In this document: in pieces, positions 9,183-18,270 of the stretch | Position numbering within the stretch: the stretch's first letter is position 1 | Layout of the letters: every line of letters begins with the position of its first letter | Assembly (NCBI RefSeq): GCF_029223865.1 | Contig: NZ_CP119520.1 | Span: 7,006,001 to 7,070,000 of the forward strand | Reading direction: 5' to 3' | Origin: Telluria mixta | GTDB lineage: Bacteria > Pseudomonadota > Gammaproteobacteria > Burkholderiales > Burkholderiaceae_D | DNA length: 64,000 nt | The notes under the pieces: model-generated | What the model saw: only the letters and a program-made list of their open reading frames with translations | What the model was told of the DNA's origin: nothing | The model's database searches: none | Made by a program: the position numbers and the translations under genes

Positions 9183-10048
9183 GCGCCGTGATCGAAGCGA
9201 AGAACCTGACGAAACGCTACGGCAAGCGCACGGCTGTGGACGGCATCGACTTCACCATCCCCGCCGGCCGCATCGTCGGCCTGATCGGTCCGAACGGCTC
9301 GGGCAAGACCACCACCCTCAAGGCCGCGCTGGGCCTGATCCCGTTCGAGGGACAGCTGTCGGTGCTGGGCTTCGACCCGCGCACCCACCGCGACGAGCTG
9401 ATGCAGGACGTCTGCTTCATCGCCGACGTCGCGATCCTGCCGCGCTGGCTGCGCGTACGCGACGCCATCGATTTCGTCGCCGGCGTGCACCCGCGCTTCA
9501 ACCGCGAGAAGGCGGAACGCTATATCGCGAACACGAAGCTGCAGCCGGGCATGAAGGTCAAGGAAATGTCCAAGGGCATGATCGTGCAACTGCACCTGGC
9601 CCTCGTGATGGCCATCGATGCGAAGCTGCTCGTACTGGACGAACCCACGCTGGGCCTGGACATCATCTACCGCAAGCAGTTCTACCAGAACCTGCTGGAA
9701 GACTATTTTGACGAGCACAAGACGATCGTCATCACGACGCACCAGGTCGAGGAAGTCGAACACATCCTGACCGACCTGATGTTCATCCGCGACGGCCGCA
9801 TCGTGCTGGCCGCGTCGATGGAAGAAATCGGCGAGCGCTATGTCGAGGTGATGGTGCCGCAGGAAAAACTCAGCTCCGCCAATGCGCTGCAGCCGATCGA
9901 CCGCCGCACCGTGTTCGGCAAGGCCGTGCTGCTGTTCGATGCGGGCCCCGGTGGCGCGTCGCGCCAGCAGCTGGCCGCGCTCGGCGAGACCCGTAATCCG
10001 TCCGTCGCCGATCTGTTCGTCGCGACCATGAAAGGAACCTACGCATGA
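9179..10048 (+). CDS. ABC transporter ATP-binding protein (YtrB-like)
   Basis: Nucleotide-binding subunit of an ABC exporter, 289 residues. Walker A is GPNGSGKT (37-44) and Walker B is LLVLDEP (150-156). The signature motif is atypical, MSKGM at 130-134 in place of LSGGQ, as in several YtrB/bacitracin-type ATPases. A switch histidine is seen in TTHQVEE. The ATG at 9179 overlaps the regulator's stop, and its own stop overlaps the permease start (ATGA), so the three genes are translationally coupled. The transported substrate cannot be read from sequence. Confidence 0.92.
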   Translation: MSAVIEAKNLTKRYGKRTAVDGIDFTIPAGRIVGLIGPNGSGKTTTLKAALGLIPFEGQLSVLGFDPRTHRDELMQDVCFIADVAILPRWLRVRDAIDFVAGVHPRFNREKAERYIANTKLQPGMKVKEMSKGMIVQLHLALVMAIDAKLLVLDEPTLGLDIIYRKQFYQNLLEDYFDEHKTIVITTHQVEEVEHILTDLMFIRDGRIVLAASMEEIGERYVEVMVPQEKLSSANALQPIDRRTVFGKAVLLFDAGPGGASRQQLAALGETRNPSVADLFVATMKGTYA

Positions 10049-11037
10049 ACACGAACACCATGAAATGGCTGCTCAAGCGCGAATTCTGGGAACACAAGGG
10101 CTCCATGTTCTGGGCGCCGCTGATCGTCGGCTCGCTGCTCGTCGTGCTGCTGGGCTGCACGATCACCTTCGGCATCATGCAGCACGGCATTCCCGCGCAC
10201 GTGACGATCAATGGCCATACGCTGGATCACGCACGCCTGGACCAGATCCTGCCCGACGAAACGAAGCTGATGGTCGCGAAGATCGCCTCCGGCATGTACC
10301 TGGGCGCCGCGGCACCGCTGTTCGCGATCCTGGTCGGCGTCGTGTTCTTCTACTGCCTCGGCGCGCTGTACGACGAGCGCCGCGACCGCAGCATCCTGTT
10401 CTGGAAATCGCTGCCCGTGTCCGATCCGATGACGGTGCTGTCGAAGGCTATCACGGCGATGGTCGTCGCGCCCGCAATCACGCTGGCCGCGGCCGTCGTC
10501 GCGTCGCTGGCCCTGTTGTTCATCGTCTGCATGGTGCTCAGCACGCAGGGCCTGAACCTGTTTGCGCCAGTGCTGGCGTCGTCCGAACTGTACCTGTCAC
10601 CGTTGCGCCTCGCCGCCCTCCTGCCGGTGTACGTCGTGTGGGCGCTGCCGACCGTCGGCTGGCTGATGCTCGTGTCGAGCTGGGCGAAATCGAAGCCGTT
10701 CCTGTGGGCCGTGGGCGTGCCCGTCGTCGCACTCGTCATTCTCAAATGGATCAACGCGGCGCTCGAGAATTTCTCCGGCCAGACGCTGCTGCTGGCGCAC
10801 TACGCGAGCGACGTCGTCGCGCGGATCCTCGGCGGCATCGTACCCGGCATCTGGTTCACGTTCAAGCCGGGCCTGCAGACGGGCATGCACCCGACCGAAA
10901 ACGGCTTCGACATGGGTGGACTCGTCTCACAGTCCTACCAGTCGCTGGTGGGCATCGATGCCTGGATCGGCGTGGCGATGGGTGTCGCGATGCTGGTTGC
11001 CGCGGTCCGCATGCGGCGCTGGCGCGATGAAGGCTGA
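10045..11037 (+). CDS. ABC transporter permease
   Basis: Integral membrane partner of the upstream ATPase, 330 residues. Hydrophobic segments lie near residues 25-45, 90-112, 140-170, 190-215, 225-245 and 305-325, about six transmembrane helices, with a large loop after the first (residues 45-85). EFWEHKGSMFWAPL near the N-terminus resembles other ABC-2 type permeases. The start overlaps the ATPase stop. The stop overlaps the next gene by 11 bp, which ties the secreted proteins downstream to the same transcript. Confidence 0.88.
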   Translation: MNTNTMKWLLKREFWEHKGSMFWAPLIVGSLLVVLLGCTITFGIMQHGIPAHVTINGHTLDHARLDQILPDETKLMVAKIASGMYLGAAAPLFAILVGVVFFYCLGALYDERRDRSILFWKSLPVSDPMTVLSKAITAMVVAPAITLAAAVVASLALLFIVCMVLSTQGLNLFAPVLASSELYLSPLRLAALLPVYVVWALPTVGWLMLVSSWAKSKPFLWAVGVPVVALVILKWINAALENFSGQTLLLAHYASDVVARILGGIVPGIWFTFKPGLQTGMHPTENGFDMGGLVSQSYQSLVGIDAWIGVAMGVAMLVAAVRMRRWRDEG

Positions 11038-11788
11038 GGCCGTGCGCCCAGTCCTCATCGCCCTCGCCCTGCTGTCCGCGGCCGCCTCCGCCCAGGACGT
11101 CGAACCGGGCGCCAACCGCGAAGGCGTGGTGCACGTGAATGCGATCAAGAATCCGGAAATGCATTCGTACCGCGCCATCGCGGCCGGCCTCGACACCTTC
11201 GATGCGCAGCACGCGCTGGCGCCCAGCGTCCCGCAACTGCGGTTCCGCGTGCGCCGGCCCGGCGGGGCCCTGCTGGAGGGCGACCTGCCGACGGCGAAGC
11301 TGACCGCCGACGAGTTCACGCTGGCACTGCCGGTCGGCGCCGATGCACTGTTCGACGTGCCGCGCAGCCAGCAGGCGTGGGACGCCAACGCGGAGCTGGT
11401 GCTGAGCCGCAAGCGCAAGGAGATCCGGGTCTGGCCCTACGTGCGCACGCCCGGCCTGGCCGACAACCAGCGCCGCCTGGGCGACCTGCGGCTCGAATGC
11501 CAGGTCTTCGTCACGGTCGCCAAGAAGGAGGCGCCGTTCTGGGTTGTCGCGCTGGCCAACACCGTGTTCCTGACGGGCGACTGGTGCAGCTTCTTCAAGG
11601 ACCGGGACCGCACGTGGTCCGTGAATGTGGAATCGCCGCTGGCGTCCGCCGTGCTGCGCGAAGGCGAACGCACGCTGCCGCTGAAGGTGAAGAACCGCCA
11701 GTTCGAACTGCCGCTGTACGACACCAGCTGGGGGAACGATGCCGTCGTCGACCTGGCGTTCGTCGCGCCCGAAGGAGCCGCGCCATGA
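11027..11788 (+). CDS. Secreted protein of unknown function, paralogue 1
   Basis: Not recognised as a named family. The 253-residue product has a signal peptide (hydrophobic stretch ending at SAAASAQ, about residue 22). The mature part carries NPEMHSYRAIAAGLDTFDA, then PGLADNQRRLGDLRLECQV and a DWC segment. The gene after it encodes a paralogue with the same landmarks in the same order. The start overlaps the ABC permease by 11 bp and the stop overlaps the next start (ATGA), so it is part of the GntR/ABC operon. A periplasmic or surface role linked to the exporter is an inference from this coupling. Confidence 0.8.
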   Translation: MKAEAVRPVLIALALLSAAASAQDVEPGANREGVVHVNAIKNPEMHSYRAIAAGLDTFDAQHALAPSVPQLRFRVRRPGGALLEGDLPTAKLTADEFTLALPVGADALFDVPRSQQAWDANAELVLSRKRKEIRVWPYVRTPGLADNQRRLGDLRLECQVFVTVAKKEAPFWVVALANTVFLTGDWCSFFKDRDRTWSVNVESPLASAVLREGERTLPLKVKNRQFELPLYDTSWGNDAVVDLAFVAPEGAAP

Positions 11789-12552
11789 GAACCAGACGTA
11801 TCGCTTTGTTGTTCGCGCTCGCCTGCATCCTGCCGGCTGCGCATGCCGACGAACCCATGCCGTCGGTGCAGGTCAAGGGCATCGCGGATCCGGAAATGCG
11901 CTCGTACCGCAGCGTCGTCGCCGGCCTCGACGCCTTCGACGCGCACCGCGCCTTGGCGCCGCACGCCACCCTGCGCTTCCGCATGCGCCACGCCGAGGGC
12001 GCCCCGGCAAACGCAGGCGACGGCTTGCGGCTGCGGCTCGCGAGCGACGACGGGAGCTTCCAGGAAGACGTGCCCATCGACGCCGCCGGCCTCCTCGCCG
12101 TGGGCCGCAACCAGGCCGCGTACGATGCGGACGCCACGTTCATCCTGAACCAGAAGAACGGCTTGTACACGGGGCATCCGGAGGTGCGCACGGCAGGGCT
12201 GCCGGACAACACCCGCCGGCTGGGCGACCTGCGCCTGGAATGCCGCGTGACCATCGCCATCGTCAAGGACCAGATGCCGTTCATGGCGAAGGCAGCGATC
12301 AACACGCTGATGCTGACGTCGGACTGGTGCGCCAAAAAGGATTTCAACTATGGCACGCTGGCGCCGCGGCCGGGCGTGCGGGCGGTGCTGCGCGACGGCG
12401 AACGGTCGCGCACACTGGAAACCCACGGGTGGAACATGATGGTGCCGATCGGCGATACGAGCTGGCCGGACGACGCCCTCGTGCGATTCGACGAGGGCGC
12501 GCCCGAGGATCTTACTCGAACTGCTGACGGAACGCCGCGAACTGCGCCTTGA
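11785..12552 (+). CDS. Secreted protein of unknown function, paralogue 2
   Basis: A 255-residue exported protein (signal peptide ending near HADEP, about residue 20) clearly paralogous to the preceding gene. Both share the DPEMRSYRSVVAGLDAFDA-like block, the LRFR strand, PGL/PDN-xRRLGDLRLEC, a DWC motif about 30 residues later, VLRDGER and a terminal DTSWPDDALV segment. The two cysteines in the LEC and DWC motifs are conserved between copies and could form a disulfide. The last 41 bp overlap the convergent yceH gene. Function unknown. Confidence 0.78.
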   Translation: MRTRRIALLFALACILPAAHADEPMPSVQVKGIADPEMRSYRSVVAGLDAFDAHRALAPHATLRFRMRHAEGAPANAGDGLRLRLASDDGSFQEDVPIDAAGLLAVGRNQAAYDADATFILNQKNGLYTGHPEVRTAGLPDNTRRLGDLRLECRVTIAIVKDQMPFMAKAAINTLMLTSDWCAKKDFNYGTLAPRPGVRAVLRDGERSRTLETHGWNMMVPIGDTSWPDDALVRFDEGAPEDLTRTADGTPRTAP

Positions 12553-13201
12553 GTTCGTCGACTTCGCTGCGCAGCGCGATCACTTCCTGCTCCAGCTGCG
12601 CCACGCGGGCGCCCGTCGAGCCGCCGGCCGAGCCGCCGGCCGCGGCACCGCCCGCATCCATGCGCGCGACGTCGATCGGCCCGCCGAGCAATTGCCCGTA
12701 GCGGAATTCCTTCGTGCCGGGCGCGCGTTCGAGGCGGACGACGAGCGGCGGGTACTTATCGATGAGGAATTGCAGCACGCTTTCCACCTCGGCCACCGAT
12801 TTGAAATCGTGCAAACGGCCCGTGCGGCTGCGGATCTCGCCCGCCGTCTGCAGGCCGCGCAGCATCAGCACGGCCAGCACGGCGACCTTGTCCTGCTCGA
12901 GCGTCCACTTGATGCGCATGCGGTGCTCGTACTTGATGACACGCGCTCCGGCCTGCGCGATGCCGTTCACGAGCTTGCGCTGCATGAGGCGCTGCAGGGT
13001 GTCGTGGACGACGTCTTCCGACAGCTGCATCACGGGATCGCGGCTGGACAGCTGGTTGCAGCCGTTCATCACCGCATTCAGCGACATGGGGTAATTGTCG
13101 GGCGTCAGCGCCTCTTTTTCGGCGAGGACGCCCAGGACGCGGATTTCGTTGGGGTCGAGGTCGGATGCCGGGTCGAAGCTGCCCGGGATATCGTCTTGCA
13201 T
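12512..13201 (-). CDS. yceH: YceH family protein (DUF480)
   Basis: Conserved protein of 229 residues with the DUF480 landmarks: NEIRVLGVLAEKEALTPDNY, SLNAVMNGCNQLSSRDPVM and LMLRGLQTAGEIRSRT. The fold is two winged-helix domains, so nucleic acid binding is likely, but no function is established. The C-terminus carries a glycine/alanine-rich linker (about residues 183-196) and a short coiled coil (VAQLEQEVIALRSEVDELK). The 3' end overlaps the convergent secreted-protein gene by 41 bp. Confidence 0.92.
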   Translation of the reverse strand: MQDDIPGSFDPASDLDPNEIRVLGVLAEKEALTPDNYPMSLNAVMNGCNQLSSRDPVMQLSEDVVHDTLQRLMQRKLVNGIAQAGARVIKYEHRMRIKWTLEQDKVAVLAVLMLRGLQTAGEIRSRTGRLHDFKSVAEVESVLQFLIDKYPPLVVRLERAPGTKEFRYGQLLGGPIDVARMDAGGAAAGGSAGGSTGARVAQLEQEVIALRSEVDELKAQFAAFRQQFE

Positions 13202-13238
13202 CGGTGGTCCTTTGTTGGTTCGGCGCCCGCCGATCGCT

Positions 13239-13976
13239 TCAATCGACGAGCCGGTTCAGTTGTGCCTGGTCGAGTTTATCACTCTCGTCCGGCGTATGGC
13301 AGCGGATGCCGGCCGCCTTCATCGTCGCGCACATGCGCTCGATCTGCTCGTCCTGCTGGGCCACGTGATTGATCAGGTTGCGCAGCGCCTTCGACAACGG
13401 ATCGTCGCCGTTCGGCGTGACGCCGTAAGCAGCGAACATCTGGGCGCTGCGCGTCTGCTCTTCCTTGCGCACGATGTGGGCCGGATTGCCGACGGCCGTC
13501 GCGCCGGCCGGGACCGGTTTGACCACGACGGCATTCGAGCCCACCTTCGCGTACTCGCCGACCGTGAACGCGCCCAGCACCTGCGCGCCGGCACCCACGA
13601 TCACCCCGCGCTCCAGCGTCGGATGGCGCTTCGTGCCCGCGACGAGCGTGGTGCCGCCCAGGGTGACGCCCTGGTAGATCGTGCAATCGTCGCCGACGAC
13701 GGCCGTCTCGCCGATCACGACGCCGAAGCCGTGGTCGATGAACACGCGGCGGCCGATCGTCGCGCCCGGGTGGATTTCGATGCCCGTGAGAACGCGCGCG
13801 AAGTACGAGATGAACCTGCCCAGCCAGCGGAAATTGGCGCGCCAACACGCGTGCGCCCAGCTGTGCATGACGACGGCATGCAGGCCCGGGTAGCAGGTGA
13901 GCACTTCCCATGCGTTACGGGCTGCAGGGTCGCGTTCGATGATGCTCTGGATATCTTCGCGCAGGTTGGAAAACAT
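13239..13976 (-). CDS. cysE: Serine O-acetyltransferase
   Basis: Transfers acetyl from acetyl-CoA to L-serine, giving O-acetylserine for cysteine synthesis. The 245-residue protein is the shorter, SrpH/EpsC-like form. It has the left-handed beta-helix hexapeptide repeats (IEIHPGATIGRRVFIDHGFG, then VGDDCTIYQGVTLGG), with catalytic histidines in the DHG and KRHPTL segments. The C-terminal tail is extended. It is followed 37 bp later by yceH on the same strand. No Fe-S regulator gene (iscR) lies beside it. Confidence 0.95.
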   Translation of the reverse strand: MFSNLREDIQSIIERDPAARNAWEVLTCYPGLHAVVMHSWAHACWRANFRWLGRFISYFARVLTGIEIHPGATIGRRVFIDHGFGVVIGETAVVGDDCTIYQGVTLGGTTLVAGTKRHPTLERGVIVGAGAQVLGAFTVGEYAKVGSNAVVVKPVPAGATAVGNPAHIVRKEEQTRSAQMFAAYGVTPNGDDPLSKALRNLINHVAQQDEQIERMCATMKAAGIRCHTPDESDKLDQAQLNRLVD

Positions 13977-14046
13977 AGTCGTGATTCGTGCAAGTGAAAC
14001 AGCATGGTAGCTTATCCGCGCCGTACTTGCTTATGAGGGAATCAAT

Positions 14047-14075
14047 TTTGGGTGAGCCCGAAGAGCCCACCCAAA
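14047..14075 (-). terminator. Probable terminator after rlmB
   Basis: On the minus strand, beginning five bases past the rlmB stop, an 11-bp stem (one G-U pair) with arms 14065-14075 and 14047-14057 closes a TCTTCGG loop. The following T-run is weak (AATTGATT), so termination may be partial. Confidence 0.5.
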
Positions 14076-14079
14076 GTGA

Positions 14080-14826
14080 TTATTGCGGCTCGCGCGACAG
14101 GCGCTGGCGGCGTGCCTCGTACAGGCAGACGCCCGAGGCCACGGAGACGTTCAGGCTCTCGACCGAGCCGAACATGGGAATGGAAACGAGCAGGTCGCAG
14201 GTCTCGCGGGTCAGGCGGCGCATGCCCTCGCCCTCCGAGCCCATCACGAGCGCCGTCGGGCCCGTGAAATCGCCTTCGTACAGGCCCTTGTCGGCATCGT
14301 CGGACGTGCCGATCAGCCAGATGCCCCGTTCCTTCAGGTCGCGCATCGTGCGCGCCAGATTCGTCACGGTGATGTACGGCACGGTCTCGGCGGCACCGCT
14401 CGCCACCTTGGCTGCCGTCGCGTTCAGGCCGACGGAGCGGTCTTTCGGGGCGATGACGGCATGCGCGCCGACGCCGTCTGCCACGCGCAGGCAGGCACCC
14501 AGGTTGTGCGGGTCGGTGATGCCGTCCAGGATCAGCAGCAGCGGTGGGCCTTCCACCGCATCCAGCAGCTCGTCCAGGTTGCGCGCCAGTGACAGCTGGC
14601 TCGCGAACGCGATCACGCCCTGGTGGCGGCGGGTGCCGACGATCTTGTCGAGGCGCTCGGCGTCGACGGGCATCACGCGCACGCCGGCCGATTTCGCGTT
14701 GGCGATCAGGTCCTGCATGCGGCGGTCCTGGCGGCCTGCGTCGACGAAGATCTCTTCCACACTGGCGGCCTCGTGGCGGAGACGCGAGGTGACGGCGTGG
14801 AAGCCAAAAATCATTTTATTTTTCAT
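14080..14826 (-). CDS. rlmB: 23S rRNA (guanosine-2251-2'-O)-methyltransferase
   Basis: SPOUT-class methyltransferase that 2'-O-methylates G2251 in the P-loop of 23S rRNA. At 248 residues it has normal length. An N-terminal substrate-binding domain ([12 protein letters not shown]) is followed by the knotted catalytic domain: [30 protein letters not shown] and [15 protein letters not shown], the three SpoU motifs. It begins three bases after the rnr stop, the usual rnr-rlmB pairing, and is surely cotranscribed with it. Confidence 0.96.
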   Translation of the reverse strand: MKNKMIFGFHAVTSRLRHEAASVEEIFVDAGRQDRRMQDLIANAKSAGVRVMPVDAERLDKIVGTRRHQGVIAFASQLSLARNLDELLDAVEGPPLLLILDGITDPHNLGACLRVADGVGAHAVIAPKDRSVGLNATAAKVASGAAETVPYITVTNLARTMRDLKERGIWLIGTSDDADKGLYEGDFTGPTALVMGSEGEGMRRLTRETCDLLVSIPMFGSVESLNVSVASGVCLYEARRQRLSREPQ

Positions 14827-14829
14827 GCG

Positions 14830-17385
14830 TTACTTCTTCTTCCTGGTTTTGGAGGCGCTCTTTGTGGAAGCGCTTTTTTTCGCCGCGGTCTTGTTCGTCG
14901 CGGTCGGCTTTGCTGCGGGTGCGGTGTTGCGAGGAGTGCGGCGGCCGCGCGTCGGCGGCACGAACACGACGTCTTCTTCGCTCTCGTCGGTCGCGCCGAA
15001 CGTCGACGCGGACGGTTCGGCCGGCGTCACGCGGGCTTCCTGCTGCGACACCGGCACAGCGGCGCCCTTCGCCTTGCGGCGACGCGGCGGCTTCGGCTCC
15101 ATGGCGTCCAGTGCGGCCGCGCGGGCACGCTCCAGCGGCGCCGGGACCTTCTCGTCCGCCTTCGGCTGCGCGAGCACGAGGTCGATCTTGCGCGATTCCA
15201 GATCGACGCGCGCCACCTGCACCGTGACACGGCCCGTCAGCTGGTACACCTGCCCCGTGCGCTCGCCGCGCAGTTCGTGGCGGGCTTCGTCGTATTGGAA
15301 GTAATCCGTGCCGAGGCCGGTGACGTGCACGAGACCCTCGACGAACAACTGGTCGAGCTGGACGAAGATGCCGAACGGCGTCACGCCCGAGATCACGCCC
15401 GTGAATTCGTCGCCGAGGCGATCCTTCATGTAGTAGCACTTGAGCCAGTTTTCGACGTCGCGCGACGCTTCGTCGGCACGGCGCTCGTTGGCCGAGCAGT
15501 GTACGCCCAGCGCGTCCCAGATCGTCAGGTCCTTCGGATCCTTCTGCCTGCCTTCCGCCTTGTCCTTGGCGGCCTGCTTGCGCACCGCCTTCGACGTGGT
15601 CGTGTTCAGCTTCGACAGGTCGATGCCGGTCGGCTCGTATTTCTTGCCCTTCAGCACGGCCTTGATGGCGCGGTGCGTCAGCAGGTCCGGGTAGCGGCGG
15701 ATCGGGCTCGTGAAGTGCGCATAGGCTTCGTACGCGAGGCCGAAGTGGCCGACGTTGTCCGGGCTGTAGACGGCCTGCTGCATCGAACGCAGCAGCATCG
15801 TCTGCAGCAGCGTGGCATCCGGACGCTCCTTGATTCGCTGCATCAGCTCGGCGTAATCGCGCGCCTGCGGCGTCGTGCCGCCGCCCAGGTTCAGGCCCAC
15901 CTGCTTCAGGAAGGTGCGCAGCTGGTTCAGCTTTTCCTCGGTCGGCACCGCGTGGATGCGGAACGTGCTCGGCTGGTCGTGGCGGATCAGGAAGTCGGCC
16001 GCGCACACGTTGGCGGCCAGCATGCATTCCTCGATCAGGCGGTGCGCGTCGTTGCGGGTACGCGGCAGGATCTTCTCGATCTTGCCCATCGCATTGCAGA
16101 CGATGTACGTCTCCGTCGTCTCGAAGTCGATGGCGCCCCGCTCCTGGCGTGCCTGCAGCAGCGCGCGGAACACTTCGTTCAGGTTCAGCAGGTGCGGCAC
16201 GATGCCGGGACGACGGCCCGCTTCCGGTCCGTTCGTGTTGCCCAGGATGGCGGCAACCTCGTTATAGGTCAGGCGCGCCGCCGAGTGCATCACAGCGGGA
16301 TAGAACTGGTAGGCCTTCACTTCGCCGTCCATCGCGACGACCATATCGCACACGAGCGTGAGACGGTCGACGGCCGGATTCAGCGAGCACAGGCCATTCG
16401 ACAGCTTTTCCGGCAACATCGGGATCACGCGGCGCGGGAAGTACACAGAGGTCGAGCGTTCGATCGCGTCGCCGTCGAGCGCATCGTTCGGCTTGACGTA
16501 GTGGCTGACGTCGGCGATGGCGACGAGCAGGCGATAACCCTTCGTGCGGCCGATCTTGACGGGTTCGCAGTAGACGGCATCGTCGAAGTCGCGCGCATCC
16601 TCGCCGTCGATCGTGACGAGCGGCACGTCGCGCAGGTCGACGCGGTCCGCGAGGTCGGCGTCGCGCACTTCGTTCGGCAGTTTATTGGCCTGCTTGATGG
16701 CCGCCGGCGAGAAGATGTGCGGCACGCCGAACTTGCGCACGGCAATCTCGATCTCCATGCCCGGGTCATCCAGTTCGCCGAGCACTTCGACGATCTTGCC
16801 GGTGGGCTGGCGGAAACGCGACGGCTGCTCCAGGAGTTCGACGCTGACGACCTGACCGGACTTGGCCTTGCCTGGGGAGCCGCTGACGAGGATGTCCTGG
16901 CCGATGCGCTTGTCTTCCGGCGCGACGACCCACACGCCGTTCTCGTTCAGCAGGCGGCCGATGACGTGGGTATTGGCGCGTTCCGTGACTTCGACGATCG
17001 TGCCTTCGGCGCGGCCGCGGCGGTCGGTGCCGACGACGCGGGCCAGCACGCGGTCGCCGTGCAGGACTTTTTGCATTTCCTTATCGGGCAGGAACAGGTC
17101 TTCGCCGCCCTCGTCCGGGATGACGAAACCGAAACCGTCGCGGTGCGCGCTGATGCGGCCGGAAATGAAACTGGAGTGGTCCGTAAGCGCGAATTCGCCC
17201 GCCGGATTGGCGCGCAACTGGCCGTCGCGCTCCATCGCATTCAAGCGGCGCGCCAGCACGCCTTCCGCTTCCGGGTTGACTTGCAGGGCTCGGGCCAGGG
17301 CACCGCTGTCGAGCGGCCCCTTGGCTTCGCGGAACACGCCGAGGATTTCCTCGCGGCTTGGAATGGTATGAGTTGGGTGCTTCAA
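14830..17385 (-). CDS. rnr: Ribonuclease R
   Basis: Processive 3'-to-5' exoribonuclease that degrades structured RNA. The 851 residues show the family order: N-terminal helix-turn-helix and cold-shock domains (GFGFVIPDEGGEDLF near residue 80), then the RNB catalytic domain with DGEDARDFDDAVY holding the metal-binding aspartates (about residues 258-270). A C-terminal S1 domain (GVISGVTPFGIFVQLD) follows, and then a lysine- and alanine-rich basic tail of about 100 residues. Start ATG at 17385 gives the normal N-terminus. A frame of 942 codons on the opposite strand is an artefact. Confidence 0.96.
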   Translation of the reverse strand: MKHPTHTIPSREEILGVFREAKGPLDSGALARALQVNPEAEGVLARRLNAMERDGQLRANPAGEFALTDHSSFISGRISAHRDGFGFVIPDEGGEDLFLPDKEMQKVLHGDRVLARVVGTDRRGRAEGTIVEVTERANTHVIGRLLNENGVWVVAPEDKRIGQDILVSGSPGKAKSGQVVSVELLEQPSRFRQPTGKIVEVLGELDDPGMEIEIAVRKFGVPHIFSPAAIKQANKLPNEVRDADLADRVDLRDVPLVTIDGEDARDFDDAVYCEPVKIGRTKGYRLLVAIADVSHYVKPNDALDGDAIERSTSVYFPRRVIPMLPEKLSNGLCSLNPAVDRLTLVCDMVVAMDGEVKAYQFYPAVMHSAARLTYNEVAAILGNTNGPEAGRRPGIVPHLLNLNEVFRALLQARQERGAIDFETTETYIVCNAMGKIEKILPRTRNDAHRLIEECMLAANVCAADFLIRHDQPSTFRIHAVPTEEKLNQLRTFLKQVGLNLGGGTTPQARDYAELMQRIKERPDATLLQTMLLRSMQQAVYSPDNVGHFGLAYEAYAHFTSPIRRYPDLLTHRAIKAVLKGKKYEPTGIDLSKLNTTTSKAVRKQAAKDKAEGRQKDPKDLTIWDALGVHCSANERRADEASRDVENWLKCYYMKDRLGDEFTGVISGVTPFGIFVQLDQLFVEGLVHVTGLGTDYFQYDEARHELRGERTGQVYQLTGRVTVQVARVDLESRKIDLVLAQPKADEKVPAPLERARAAALDAMEPKPPRRRKAKGAAVPVSQQEARVTPAEPSASTFGATDESEEDVVFVPPTRGRRTPRNTAPAAKPTATNKTAAKKSASTKSASKTRKKK

Positions 17386-17541
17386 ATTTGTATTCTTTAT
17401 CTTCTCAGTGGTGGCGCCGTCCGTCTGACAGCGCGGATATCGTTACATTGACACGTAGGCACGCGTAGTGTAACGGAGGACCGGCGAATTCGCCTAACGT
17501 CGTCCATGAACCGTGCAGGGAATGTCCTGTTCGGAGGGTCT

Positions 17542-17569
17542 TTGACATTTGCCATCCATCCGCTATACT
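17542..17569 (+). promoter_or_regulatory. Sigma-70 promoter for the tRNA-Leu cluster
   Basis: TTGACA at 17542-17547 and TATACT at 17564-17569 are separated by 16 bp, close to consensus. The next feature on this strand is the tRNA-Leu array, about 155 bp downstream. The 17386-17727 interval otherwise holds the rnr leader on the minus strand and the tRNA precursor leader; no gene is seen in it. Confidence 0.8.
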
Positions 17570-17727
17570 CTCGGTCTCTTCGGAAACGGCCCAGCCGGAA
17601 ACGAAGATGCTACGCAGGCGATGCGCGCCGAGATCGAACGAAAGTTGGTCTAGCGCAAAATGGCAAAGCCTGATATCGTAGCGGAATTCGACGGCAACGT
17701 CGAGCAATGCAAGCAAAGCGGTCCAAT

Positions 17728-17812
17728 GCCCACGTGGCGGAATTGGTAGACGCGCATGGTTCAGGTCCATGTGCCGCGAGGTGTGGGGGTTCGAGTCCCT
17801 CCGTGGGCACCA
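17728..17812 (+). tRNA. tRNA-Leu(CAG), copy 1
   Basis: Class II tRNA of 85 nt with acceptor pair GCCCACG/CGTGGGC, discriminator A and encoded CCA. The anticodon CAG (in GGTTCAGGTCC) reads CUG, expected to be the main leucine codon in this GC-rich genome. First of four copies. Confidence 0.96.
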
Positions 17813-17842
17813 GCTGGCGAGCATTGCAAGGTTGTTTTGTAT

Positions 17843-17927
17843 GCCCACGTGGCGGAATTGGTAGACGCGCATGGTTCAGGTCCATGTGCCGCGAGGTGTG
17901 GGGGTTCGAGTCCCTCCGTGGGCACCA
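17843..17927 (+). tRNA. tRNA-Leu(CAG), copy 2
   Basis: Same 85-nt sequence as copy 1 as far as can be read, including encoded CCA. The 30-bp spacer before it differs from the later spacers. Confidence 0.96.
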
Positions 17928-17964
17928 AAAGCTACCTGTAGTTGTTGTACGTTTGATTTTGCAT

Positions 17965-18049
17965 GCCCACGTGGCGGAATTGGTAGACGCGCATGGTTCA
18001 GGTCCATGTGCCGCGAGGTGTGGGGGTTCGAGTCCCTCCGTGGGCACCA
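17965..18049 (+). tRNA. tRNA-Leu(CAG), copy 3
   Basis: Same 85-nt sequence with CCA. The spacer before it (about 37 bp, beginning AAAGCTACC and containing GTAGTTGTTGTACGTTT) is nearly repeated before copy 4, which points to tandem duplication of a unit of about 120 bp. Confidence 0.96.
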
Positions 18050-18088
18050 GAAGCTACCGTAGTTGTTGTACGTTTTGATGTTTTGCAT

Positions 18089-18173
18089 GCCCACGTGGCG
18101 GAATTGGTAGACGCGCATGGTTCAGGTCCATGTGCCGCGAGGTGTGGGGGTTCGAGTCCCTCCGTGGGCACCA
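18089..18173 (+). tRNA. tRNA-Leu(CAG), copy 4
   Basis: Same 85-nt sequence with CCA. It is followed by AAAGCTACC, the start of the repeated spacer, then by unrelated sequence and a strong hairpin that probably ends the transcript. Confidence 0.96.
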
Positions 18174-18224
18174 AAAGCTACCCGGTCGATCGCGACCCGG
18201 TCTTGAAGACCACCAGGATACTGG

Positions 18225-18268
18225 CGCAAAACGCCGCAATCTTTGCAAAAGGATTGCGGCGTTTTGCG
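18225..18268. terminator. Bidirectional terminator, 17-bp perfect hairpin
   Basis: Arms 18225-18241 and 18252-18268 pair perfectly over 17 bp with a 10-base loop. The outer part of the stem is A/T rich with runs of four T on both strands. It lies between the tRNA-Leu cluster and the 3' end of the convergent hydrolase gene and can serve both. Confidence 0.75.
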
Positions 18269-18270
18269 TT

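Noticed and set aside
14623..17451. 942-codon open frame opposite rnr
   Set aside because: Antisense shadow of RNase R; no recognisable domains and low-complexity composition.
17707..18118. Several frames of 60-145 codons with repeats such as AELVDAHGSGPCAARCGG
   Set aside because: They are translations of the four tRNA-Leu genes and their spacers.
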